Assembly (NCBI GenBank): GCA_017445585.1
Contig: JAFSTX010000046.1
Coordinates: forward strand, 1-64,000
Source: Lachnospiraceae bacterium
GTDB taxonomy: Bacteria; Bacillota; Clostridia; Lachnospirales; Lachnospiraceae
Reading direction: 5' to 3'
Length of the DNA stretch: 64,000 nucleotides
The notes under the pieces were generated by a model. That model made no database searches. It was given only the letters and a program-made list of their open reading frames with translations, and had not been told where the DNA came from. Both the position numbers and the translations under genes were made by a program. Positions 15,638-25,400 of the stretch are shown here, one piece after another (within the stretch, counting starts at the first letter, position 1; each line of letters begins with the position of its first letter).

Positions 15638-16578
15638 TGAAAAAGATTGCTTTGATACTTGCCGCCGCGATACTTCTTACAGCCTGCGGCGGTGCACCCG
15701 GGACTGCCGGATCCGAAGAGAATACGGCCGCGGCGGAGTCAGAGACGACCTCGGCCGCGATGACCTTTGCGCCGATCTCCGTGACCACGTCAGCCACGGA
15801 GGCCACAAAGGAAGATCTCGCAGATCTTCAGCCCGACCCGCCTTATGACTTTGACGTGGATACCATGGTCCCTTCCGATTTCGGTGACTTTTTCACAGGG
15901 ACCTACTCCGTCGCCACATCCTCCTATAAACTTCTTGAAGGCGACGGGTACGAGAACGAGGTCTTCGTGATCAGTTCCGATAATGAAGGTCCCACGGTAT
16001 ATGTGATCGCCGGGATCCACGGCGATGAAGAAGCTGCCTGGCAGGCCGGAAAGCTTCTCAAGAAGATAAGCATCAAGTGCGGAAAGCTCTACGTGATCGC
16101 TCCGGCAAACAGATGGGGAGCGTCCGCAGTGCCCAAGACCCGGTATCTCGACGGCAAGGATCCCAACCGCGCATTTCCCGGCGATCCCTCCGGTACGAAC
16201 GCGCAGCGTTTTGCCTATGCGCTGTACAATGATGTAAAGGACAAGGCTCCGGATTTCGTTTTCGATCTGCACGAGGCAGTGATCGTACAGGAAGGACGGG
16301 ACTATCTCGGGAGTTCCATCATCTATTCGGATATGGAGCTTTTCGGTGATCTGATAATCGATCTTGTCCTGGCATCGCAGGAGGGTGAGATCTGTACGAA
16401 GCCGTTTAATTTTTACAGTCCCGGTCCTGCGGGGAGTATAAACCGCACGATCACGGAAGGCCTCAGGATTCCCGTGATGACCGTAGAGACCTTCAGAGGC
16501 TATCAGATGCGGGACAGGATCAGCGATCAGCTGGACGTAGTGCAGTACGTACTCAGGTCCTACGGACTGGTTGACTGA
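15637..16578 (+). CDS. AstE/AspA-type zinc hydrolase lipoprotein
   Basis: A 313-residue lipoprotein: MKKIALILAAAILLTAC is a signal with lipobox LTAC. A Ala/Glu/Ser/Thr linker precedes the M14-like catalytic domain. Predicted zinc ligands are His128 and Glu131 (AGIHGDEEAA) and His212 (FDLHEAV); TVETFRGY is the likely catalytic glutamate. DPNRAFPG matches the NR substrate-contact motif. A TTG one codon upstream is possible, but ATG 15637 overlaps the previous stop as TGATG, a translational-coupling pattern. It is a diverged paralogue of the previous gene, lipid-anchored instead of helix-anchored. A role in trimming gamma-glutamyl polymer or peptide is inferred. Confidence 0.8.
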   Translation: MKKIALILAAAILLTACGGAPGTAGSEENTAAAESETTSAAMTFAPISVTTSATEATKEDLADLQPDPPYDFDVDTMVPSDFGDFFTGTYSVATSSYKLLEGDGYENEVFVISSDNEGPTVYVIAGIHGDEEAAWQAGKLLKKISIKCGKLYVIAPANRWGASAVPKTRYLDGKDPNRAFPGDPSGTNAQRFAYALYNDVKDKAPDFVFDLHEAVIVQEGRDYLGSSIIYSDMELFGDLIIDLVLASQEGEICTKPFNFYSPGPAGSINRTITEGLRIPVMTVETFRGYQMRDRISDQLDVVQYVLRSYGLVD

Positions 16579-16599
16579 TTTCATTTTTTGCATTATAGT
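16571..16599 (+). promoter_or_regulatory. Promoter of pgsBCW
   Basis: TTGACT (16571-16576) and TATAGT (16594-16599) have a 17-base spacer. The -35 overlaps the stop codon of the upstream hydrolase, so pgsBCW may be started independently of the hydrolase operon. Confidence 0.6.
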
Positions 16600-16601
16600 T
16601 C

Positions 16602-16633
16602 AGGAAGCACTGACATTCCGGTCGGTGCTTCCT
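16602..16633 (+). terminator. Strong hairpin at the 5' end of the pgsBCW transcript
   Basis: AGGAAGCACTGAC (16602-16614) pairs with GTCGGTGCTTCCT (16621-16633), a 13-bp stem with one G-T pair. Only TTTG follows, so it is a weak terminator for the upstream operon. Because the start point expected from the promoter lies at its left foot, it may also be a 5' stabilising stem of the pgsB message. Confidence 0.55.
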
Positions 16634-16658
16634 TTGATATTACGGGCGGAGAAAAGCA

Positions 16659-17837
16659 TTGGGCATCTTTTTACTGATTCTCGGCACAGCCGTCATAGCA
16701 TTGCTCGCTGCGGAGCGCATACACGCGCTGCGCTGCAGACGCGCGCTCACTCATGTCATCCATGTGAACGGCACGAGAGGCAAGTCGGGTGTAGCCAGAC
16801 TTATCGCCGCGGGTCTGAGAGAAGCAGGTATAAAGACCTGGTGCAAGACTACGGGCACCCTGCCTATGACGATCGACACTGCAGGGTGCGAGCACCTGAT
16901 TCGCCGCCGCGGGCCCGCAAATATCAGCGAGCAGATCAGGAGTCTGTCGGCTGCAGTCAGGGATGGAGCGGAGGTTGCGGTGATAGAATGCATGGCCGTG
17001 GATCCCGAGCTCCAGTATGTGTGCGAGCACAGGATACTGCATTCAGATATAGGCGTGATTACTAACGCGCGTGTGGATCACGTGGCGGAGATGGGCGGCA
17101 GCGTCGCCGAGGTGACAGAGGCCATGTCGGCTACGGTGCCGGACGGCAGAGAGGTCCGCAGGCTGCTTCGCAGGCAGGATATGGAGACAGTGCTCTTTAC
17201 CGCGGATCAGGAGTGCGCGGCAGGGCTGAGAGACAGAGCTGCTGCGCTGGATACCGGGCTCGTCCTTGCGGATAAGGCGCCTGAAGGCGCAGAGTACGGA
17301 CGATTTGTCTTTCCTGAGAATATAGCGCTGGCTTTGGCAGTGTGTGAGAGATGCGGCGTGCCGCGGGATCAGGCGCTGAGGGGTTTTGAGCGGGTGCAAG
17401 AGGATCCTTACGCTGTATCAGCTCACGATCTCCCGGGAGATATCACCTTTGTGGATATCATGTCGGCAAACGACCCGGCCTCTACCGGGCTCATCATGGA
17501 CAGATTCCCCTGTGACGGACACAGGGTATACATACTGAACTGCCGATCTGATCGGGGGTACCGCACCGAACTGATGCTGGAACTCATAGAGAGGCGCGCG
17601 CCTGATGAGGTCTGGCTCATCGGAGCCGGAAGAAGGGCTGCGCTGCGGCATCTTCGGCGACGCGGCGTGCCCGCATCGGCCTTTGCATCTGCAGGAGAGC
17701 TCCCGGTCTTCGCGCATGAGGACGGAGCAGTGCTCCCGCCGGGCACATATATCTACGCCATAGGCAATATCGCCGGCCCCGGATTCGAACTGATGAAACT
17801 GATAGGAGAGGAGGAAGAGTCATGTATGCACAGATAA
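16659..17837 (+). CDS. pgsB: Poly-gamma-glutamate synthase subunit PgsB/CapB
   Basis: A 392-residue ATP-dependent amide ligase of the Mur-ligase type that joins glutamates through gamma-carboxyl groups. An N-terminal hydrophobic segment (about residues 2-18) anchors it to the membrane. The P-loop is VNGTRGKSG (residues 36-44), followed by the CapB signature WCKTTGTLPMTID. ITNARVDHVAEMG is the Mur-ligase metal-binding region, and FVDIMSANDPASTG lies in the C-terminal domain. Length is normal for PgsB. The TTG start at 16659 follows GGGCGGAG. It overlaps pgsC by 16 bases. No PgsA/CapA gene is present, so the set resembles PgsB-C-W loci rather than the Bacillus BCA capsule operon. Confidence 0.92.
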   Translation: MGIFLLILGTAVIALLAAERIHALRCRRALTHVIHVNGTRGKSGVARLIAAGLREAGIKTWCKTTGTLPMTIDTAGCEHLIRRRGPANISEQIRSLSAAVRDGAEVAVIECMAVDPELQYVCEHRILHSDIGVITNARVDHVAEMGGSVAEVTEAMSATVPDGREVRRLLRRQDMETVLFTADQECAAGLRDRAAALDTGLVLADKAPEGAEYGRFVFPENIALALAVCERCGVPRDQALRGFERVQEDPYAVSAHDLPGDITFVDIMSANDPASTGLIMDRFPCDGHRVYILNCRSDRGYRTELMLELIERRAPDEVWLIGAGRRAALRHLRRRGVPASAFASAGELPVFAHEDGAVLPPGTYIYAIGNIAGPGFELMKLIGEEEESCMHR

Positions 17838-18250
17838 TAGTCACAGGTATACTGGTAAGTCTCGTCTTCTCGTATTTTACTGAGCTTAGTCCGGCAGGAC
17901 TGATCGTCCCGGGATATATCGCGCTTAATTTCGGCTCGCCTTTTAAGCTCCTCCTTACGCTTGCGGTAGTCATGCTGACGATCCTCGTATACAGGCTCAT
18001 ATCGAGGTTTACCATACTCTACGGGCAGAGACGTTTTGCCGTGATGGTGCTGATCTCCATAGCCATATCGTACCTCATCAGCCTGCTGCCCATACCAGTA
18101 GCCGGTGTGGGTGTCATAGGGTATCTGATCCCCGGCATCATAGCCAAAGAATGCGAGCGCCAGGGAATCATCAGGACTCTGGCTGCCATGGCGGCGGCGA
18201 GCGCCATTACCGCAGGCATAGCGCTGCTGTTTGGCGCGAAACTCTTTTGA
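17822..18250 (+). CDS. pgsC: Poly-gamma-glutamate biosynthesis protein PgsC/CapC
   Basis: A 142-residue integral membrane protein with about four hydrophobic helices, the typical size and profile of PgsC/CapC. The start MYAQIIVTGILVSLVFSYF, followed by ELSPAGLIVPGYIAL, is characteristic. PgsC partners PgsB in the synthase and probably forms part of the export path. A GAGGAGGAAGAG ribosome site lies within the end of pgsB, and the genes overlap by 16 bases, indicating coupled translation. Confidence 0.92.
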   Translation: MYAQIIVTGILVSLVFSYFTELSPAGLIVPGYIALNFGSPFKLLLTLAVVMLTILVYRLISRFTILYGQRRFAVMVLISIAISYLISLLPIPVAGVGVIGYLIPGIIAKECERQGIIRTLAAMAAASAITAGIALLFGAKLF

Positions 18251-18261
18251 TCAGAGATGAA

Positions 18262-19326
18262 ATGAGAAAAGACAGTAAGCTTACAAAAAAACAGAAGTTC
18301 CTTCTTTTCGCGGCGGTCATGACCGGTGCGGCTATGCTGTCTGCGGCTTTTCTGATGAAGAGCACGCGGCCGTGTGCTCTGTACGATATTCAGGTCAGAG
18401 CAGCGGAACAGATGCGGCGATGCATGGACGCCGTAAAGGCGGAAAAGGCCCGCCGCGGGATCTCCCTGTCGGATGAGGATATCTTCGGTACGGGGCTGAT
18501 AGGCGAGGATTTCAATTTCATCACGTCCACGAGCGGTGACATCAGGGCGAAGCGTACGAGTACAGATCCGGATATGGCGGCGCTCCTGGTGCGGATGCTG
18601 GATGAAGCCTCTCTGGCGGAGGGAGACGTGCTGGCCTGCAGTTTTTCGGGCTCTTTTCCTGCGCTTAATATAGCCACGCTGTGCGCATGTGACGCCATGG
18701 GCATAAAACCGGTCTATACAGCCTCCGTCGGAGCGTCCACCTGGGGTGCGAATAATCCGGAGCTGAGCTCTCCGGAGATGCTCGTCATGCTCTATGAAGA
18801 CGGGCTGATAAGGGAGGCTCCGGCTCTGATTACCCCCGGAGGAGGCGGAGATACGGGACGGGTCCCTGATGAAGAGAGCTTCGCGCTTATCTGGGAACGA
18901 GTGGTCTCGCTCGGATATCCCGTGATGGTCAAAGAGGATTTTGCAGCCAATGTTGCCGCAAAAAAGGCCATCTTCGACGCAGATGGCGCAGAGGCCTTTC
19001 TTTCGGCTGGAGGCAATATCACATCGCTCGGCAGGAACATGGTGACAGATCTGGTCGGTCAGGGACTGATTCGTGAAAGAATCTCATCAGTTAATTCTGA
19101 CAGCGGACTTCTGGAGCTCTATCTGCACGAGGGAAAGCCTGCGATCCTCCTGCTGAACATCCGTCAGATGGTGTCGGATTACGGGATACCTTTTGATCCG
19201 GAGAGCCGCGGAGCGATCGGAGAGAGCGCAGTATACCGTGAGGTTGTATACCCGGTATGGCTTATTGCTGCGGGCCTTTTCGTCGAGGCACTGATAATGT
19301 GTCTGTACAGGTCTTTAAAAAAATAA
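18262..19326 (+). CDS. pgsW: Poly-gamma-glutamate system protein PgsW
   Basis: A 354-residue protein with one membrane helix near each end (about residues 14-32 and 330-346) and an exposed domain between them. Visible features are ADQ-like IQVRAAEQMRRCMD, LACSFSGSFPALNIATL, SVGASTWGANNP and ITPGGGGDTGR. Its position after pgsB and pgsC, size and topology match PgsW, which is found with PgsB and PgsC in species lacking PgsA. Its biochemical role is not established. ATG 18262 was chosen although its ribosome site is weak (AGAGATG). A TTG at 18247 overlapping the pgsC stop is an alternative that adds five residues. Confidence 0.82.
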   Translation: MRKDSKLTKKQKFLLFAAVMTGAAMLSAAFLMKSTRPCALYDIQVRAAEQMRRCMDAVKAEKARRGISLSDEDIFGTGLIGEDFNFITSTSGDIRAKRTSTDPDMAALLVRMLDEASLAEGDVLACSFSGSFPALNIATLCACDAMGIKPVYTASVGASTWGANNPELSSPEMLVMLYEDGLIREAPALITPGGGGDTGRVPDEESFALIWERVVSLGYPVMVKEDFAANVAAKKAIFDADGAEAFLSAGGNITSLGRNMVTDLVGQGLIRERISSVNSDSGLLELYLHEGKPAILLLNIRQMVSDYGIPFDPESRGAIGESAVYREVVYPVWLIAAGLFVEALIMCLYRSLKK

Positions 19327-19369
19327 TCAAATTAAACATGACAACTTAACATAGTTTACATAAATTCGT

Positions 19370-19411
19370 CGAAAAAAACACTTAGTAAAGTGGATTTTTC
19401 GGCTTTTTTTT
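19370..19411 (+). terminator. Terminator after pgsW
   Basis: CGAAAAA (19370-19376) with TTTTTCG (19395-19401) and the inner CACTT/AAGTG form an interrupted stem, followed by eight T residues. Confidence 0.75.
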
Positions 19412-19439
19412 GATAAAATTTCAAACAGATGACTATGTT
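19410..19439 (+). promoter_or_regulatory. Candidate promoter of the giant beta-helix gene
   Basis: TTGATA (19410-19415) and TATGTT (19434-19439) have an 18-base spacer, overlapping the U-tract of the preceding terminator. The leader would be very short before ATG 19460. Confidence 0.4.
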
Positions 19440-19459
19440 TCATGAACAGGAGATGTGAC

Positions 19460-22400
19460 ATGAACGAGAATAAAAAGAAAAGAAAAGGTCTGCTGATAGG
19501 CATCATCTGCGGAGCAGTAGCTCTCGTGGCCGGTGTCGTGACAGCACTTATACTTAATCTGGGAGATGGCGGACAGCAGTCCGAGGATCCTTCTTCACAG
19601 ACTCCGGCTTCTGTCATGTCCGAAGCGGAGCGCGCTCTGCATGAGCAGCTCGCCGCGCCGGGAGATGCGGTCGTGACTCTGGATGAAGATATCACGCTTA
19701 CCCAGATCCTCTCCGTAGAGGGCACCAAGACTCTCACCGGCAGCGGCACTCTCAGAAGCAGCGAGGGCATGGAATACGCGATCTCGGTCAGCGAGAATGC
19801 GGCCTTTACTCTGGACGGTCCCACTGTGGACTGCACGGACGGAGCGACGAACGGTATCTACGGAGGTACAGGCTCGACCGTAACGCTCTCCTCAGGCAGC
19901 ATCAGGAATACCGCCGGGCACGGCCTGCGCATTCTGGGCAAGGCTGCGCTCACCGGCGGCAGCATTGAGAGCACCGGGACGAACTGGCTGATGCTCGATG
20001 CAGGCGCCGAGGCGGAGATCACCGGCACTTCCATGAAAGATTCCGGAGAAAACGGTGTGATCACGGGTGAAGGCTCGCGCCTCACCGTCAGGAACGCCTC
20101 CATGGAGAACGCGAAGGATAATATGATATATAACGGCGGCACTGCCGATATCGATGGCGGTACCTATACCGGAGCCGGCAACTACACATTCTATAACGGC
20201 GGCATCATGACCGCAAAGAATCTGGACCTTGCAGGAGCGAAGGTTCTCGGATATTTTGAGAACGGTGCAAAGGGTTCCCTCACTTTATCCGACAGCACTC
20301 TGCGCGATAGCAGCGCGGACTTTATCTACAATCAGGGCGAGATGACCGTAAATGACGTCACTCTCGATACCTGTACCAATACGGCCTTCGAGACGAAGGG
20401 CAGCAAGGCTGTCGTGAATCTGAACCGTGTCACCTTCAAGTCGGTCGGGCAGCACGTGCTTCTGGTCAAGGGCTCCAAAGTCAATCTCGACACAGTGGAG
20501 TGCGACCAGTGTGGATCGTATTTCTGCAGCAACCGTTCAGGACAGATCACCGGCACTAACGTGAAGACAGGCAAATGCGGCGGCGCGGGCTTTTATAATG
20601 AGCTTCTCTCGGATAACGATCTGCCCGGCACGATCAGTCTCGACGGCTTCGAGATCGGAGAGACCGGTACCTACGGCATCCGCATGAACTCCGGCAGTAT
20701 CGAGCTTAAGAACGGCGTCGTCGGCAAGGCCACCAACTACGGACTCTATGTCAAGGACGGCACAGCCGACGTGACTAACGTCGAATTCCTCGGCATGCTT
20801 GTCGAGGGCAGAGCGGTCATCATGAACGGCTACAACTCAAATATCAAAGGTGTAGTCACGATGACCGACTGCAAGGTCACCGGCGGAGCGCGCGGTATCA
20901 CGAACCATGCGATCATGACCCTGAATAACTGTGAGATCTACGGCAACAGAAGCTCCGGCGGCGTCCACACGGGTGCAGCTGTCAGCAACGATCTCGATCT
21001 GACGATCAACGGCGGATATTTCCATGACAATCATGCTTCCTCCAGCGGCGGCGCCGTATACAGCGTAGGCAAATGCACCATCGGCGGCGGTGTGGTCATC
21101 GCCGACAACAGTTCCGAGACGTCTGGCGGCGGCGTAGCCAACTCCGTCTCCGCAGACGGTTCACACAAGGGCGTGATGAAGATCAAGAGCTGCACTATCC
21201 GCGGCAACTACGCCACGAACTACGGCGGAGGCGTCTTTAATAAGGGCACGATGACCGTCAGCAGCGGCACGATCAGGAACAATTCATGCGGCAAGGGCGG
21301 CGGCGGACTGGAGAACACCGGACGCATCACCCTGAGCGGCGGCACGATTAAGAACAATAAATCCACTGCCAGCGGCGGCGGACTCTACAACGGCACTTCC
21401 GGCACGGCGGAGCTCGCCGGCGTTACCATCAGCGGCAATTCCACCGGTCCCGACGCCAGCAGCGGCGGCGTGCACAACCTCGGCAAGATGACCATCAAGA
21501 GCGGTACAAAGGTCATCGACAACAAGGCCGCGAACTACGGCGGTGGCGTCACGAACTCCATCACCACCGACGGCCAAAAGGGCGGTACCATGACCATCAG
21601 CGGAGGTACATTCTCCGGCAATACCTGCGGTAAGGGCGGCGGCGGAGTTTACAACCGCTACAATATGACTATCAGCGGCGGCACGATCACCGGCAATACC
21701 GCAGGTACGAACGGCGCCTGCGTATATAACAGCGGAGATATCACGATCAAGGGCGGCACGATGAAGGATTATCCCGACGGCAAACCCTATGACGTATATA
21801 TCTACAAGGGCAATCTGAATATCCAGGGCGGTCCCGATATCGGTTCCGTCTACAAGGCGTCTACCGGTACGGTCACCGTGTCCGGAAACATGGACAAGTC
21901 GGTAAATTATTTCATGAACAGCTACGCGACCGGCGAGAAAGCCCTGCTCGGTACCGAGACTCTGATCAAGGCAAACCGTGACAGATTCATCATGCCCGAG
22001 GGCGCGCTTTCTCCCGCGCAGTTCGTAGACGACCAGGGACGTATAGCCGAAGAGGGCGTCGATCTCGATACCATTGAGGCCGAGCTCTGGATCGACGGCA
22101 AGAAGGTGGATGAGGGCCTGCTGTCCCTGATCCTTGCCAAGACAGAGAAGAACACCACAAAGGAAGAGACGATAAAGATAGTCGCTGACGCGACACTGCG
22201 CAGCACCCTCGATATCAGATACCTTACTACGTCTGCGTCTGATCTGGACAAGACCAAGACCTATACGCTGACCGATGACGGCAAGGCTCATACGATCACC
22301 GTGGATATCGCTGCCAATCCCGCATTCTATGTAGCATCGAGCGCCGGCGGAAGCGGAAATACCGCGAGTTCCCAGGGCTATTACAGAGGCAATGTCGTAC

Positions 22401-25400
22401 TGAATATCGTCGGCAACGGCGGACTGACCCTGAGAGGCGGCAAGGACTGCGCTTCTTCGGGGATCCTCGTGGCCACGAATGGAGTCCTCAGAACCTCAGG
22501 CAAGGTCACCTTTGAAGGCTTTACCAATGTCAGCGAAGGCGGACTTGATACGAGTTCCGCAGGCAGCCGCTCCTCCGGCAAGAACGGAGCAGCTGTATAT
22601 ATCGGCGCTTCCGCAAAGGCTGATCTGAACGGCACAGTATTTAAGGACAATACAAACACATACGGCAATTGCGGCGCACTCTATGCTTCGGGTGAAGTGA
22701 CCGTAAAGAACTGTACCTTTACCGGCAACAAAGCCCTCGCAGGCAATTCCGGCGCCATCTATATCACAAGCACATCCAAGGTTTCGGTCACAGGATCCTC
22801 ATTTACAGGCAACAGTGCCGTAAACGGCGGTGCTGTATATGTATATCAGAATACGTCATACCCTGTGATCAAAGACTGTACTTTTACCGGCAACAAAGTC
22901 AGCGGGGAAGCTTCAGCGATCTACGTCAGCAGCGACTGCACGCTGGATATGGAAAATGTCACCGCAAGGGCCGATGATGCTTCAGTGAGCGCAGTCAGGA
23001 TCAATACAGGCGCGCAGGTCAGGATCGGCGGCAAGGCCGATATCGATTGGGTGGACCTGGGCAGCGCGATCACGATGAAGAGCGCTTTTGCTGACGGTTC
23101 AGCTATCGCTGTCAGGATCCCCGATGCTGATTATACTGACGGACATCAGGTGATCGCGGCAGGTGGAGCTTCGTCCGATGATCTGGCAGCAGCCACGGGC
23201 ATGATTACCCTGACGAACGACACCTCAGAGAAGGAACTTCGCCTCGGTACCGACGGCAGGCTCTACAGATATGTTGCAAAGAACGCAGAGCTTCACAGAG
23301 CTGATTCTGTCATTATGATCGACACTCTGGAGAATGTGGCCGCAGCGGCCGAAGACCTGGATATAATCAGGCTGACAGGCACAGCTGACATGGTAAATGA
23401 TATAACCCTGAGCTCGGATGTGACTCTGGACGGGGCCGGTTATTCGGTAAGGTCCGACGGTAAGTCGATAATAATCCCTGCGGGAACAGGCGTAAGGCTG
23501 AGAGATATTACGGTTCCCGAACTGACTCTGGAGGGAACCCTAGTTCCGGACGGCAGGTTGACTGTCAGCAATCTGAAGCTTTCCTCGGGCGGCCTTCTCA
23601 CAGCTTTCTCGGCTCTTGAGGATGGCTCTGCCATAGGACTTACCGTTGCAGACGACATATTTGCGCCAGGCACTGCAGTCATTACCAAGGCCGACGAGAT
23701 GGAATTTGACGACTTCTTTGCCATGATCGACATGATCAGCATCAAGAACGTCAATACAGACAATCTGATCATCAGCAAGGAGACCGAGACTCTCGGAACG
23801 CTGATAGTGGATACCAAACCTAATGCCGAGCTGACACGCGGCGAAGAGGTGACCGAGGGTAAATTCAACGTTTTCGCTATGGCTCTCCATGACGGAGACA
23901 AGATAAGGCTTCTCGATGACGTTACTCTGACTCAGAAGATTCTGATCACCGCTGCCTTAGAGCTCGACGGAGACGGCCATACGCTGACTCTGAACAATGA
24001 AAATGCCGGACTTGAGGTCGCGGTAAAGACCGAGACCGAGACGAGCATCGATCCTGAGACGAGTCAGGAAGTCACCAATGAAGTGACAAAGAGCGGAGTG
24101 CTCACCATCACCGGAAAGCTTACGCTGGCCGGTGCGGACGGAGTGAAGCTCGTCGATCCTGCGCTAAAGGTCAGCAAGGGCGGCAAGCTCACCGCGCAGG
24201 ACGGTACGCTTACTGTGACCGGAGTTTCCAGAGAAGGATCCGGCGCGGGTCTCTATGTTTCTGTCGGAGCTACCGCGGATATCACAGGCGCAACGTTCAC
24301 TGACTGTGCTGCCGCGGCTAACGGCGGAGCCGTCTTTGTGGACGGTACGCTCACCATGACCGGCGGATCCATCGAGGGCTGCGAGGCTCAGATCACTTCT
24401 GCGGGCGGTGCGGGTGCTGTCTATGTATCTACAGGAGCCACTGCAACTCTGGACGGTGTGACCATCACCGACTGCAGCTCCGCATATAACGGCGGCGCGC
24501 TGTACAATAACGCCGGTACTTTTGTCCTCAAGGGAGATATGTCCATCAGCGGATGCAGTGTCGGAAGCGGCAAGAACGGTACCGTCCTCTACAGTGCCAG
24601 CAATGCCAAAAATGAGATCAGCGGGGGCGAATACAGCGGCAGCATCTTTGCTTATGCCGGATCCGGCAGCAGTTCTCGGATCACCGTTACCGGTGGCAGA
24701 TTCGATACCTCATTCGGCGTTAACAGAGGCAGCATCGCGATCAGCGGCGGATACTTTACCGAGGCTCCTGCCGACGGATTTATAGCTTACTGGCACGAAT
24801 GTGTCGCGGACAGCACATACGAGGGTTACGGATTCACGGTCCAGAAGAAGGAAGGCGAGATGATTGAGCCCGTTGCTTCGGTAGGAGAGACTCTCTATGG
24901 CACCTTCGACGAGGCTATAAAGGCTGCAGCTGCAGGCACGGGAGCCGTGACTGTAAAGATCCTTGCTGACTGCACTACCGCCGGCGGTATCATGACTTCC
25001 TCTGACGGAGCGTCGACTACCGAAGGCAATACGGGTGGCATCACCCTGGATCTGAACGGACATACCATCACCGTAACCGGTGACCAGTTCATCAGATCCA
25101 AGACGATCCTGACCATAGATGATACCAGCGAGTCCGGCAGCGGCAGCATCGTAGGTACGGCTTCGAGCACAAACGTAAACGGCTTCCTGTACCAGAACAT
25201 CGGAAGGACCCTTACCATCAAAGCCGGTACGATAGAGGCCGAGGGCACCAGGATCGTAGCGGGCTCCGGATACAAGTTGGCAAACGTCGTGATTTCCGGA
25301 GGTACGATAGTGAACAGGACTGCCGACGGTGTCGTTCTCAGAGTGAATACCTCCTCTGCTGAAATCAGCGGCGGCTACCTCGAGGGTACGCTTGCGATAG

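Noticed and set aside
19442..19459. Upstream ATG for the giant beta-helix gene
   Set aside because: The AGGAG site lies inside those codons and is correctly spaced for the ATG at 19460.
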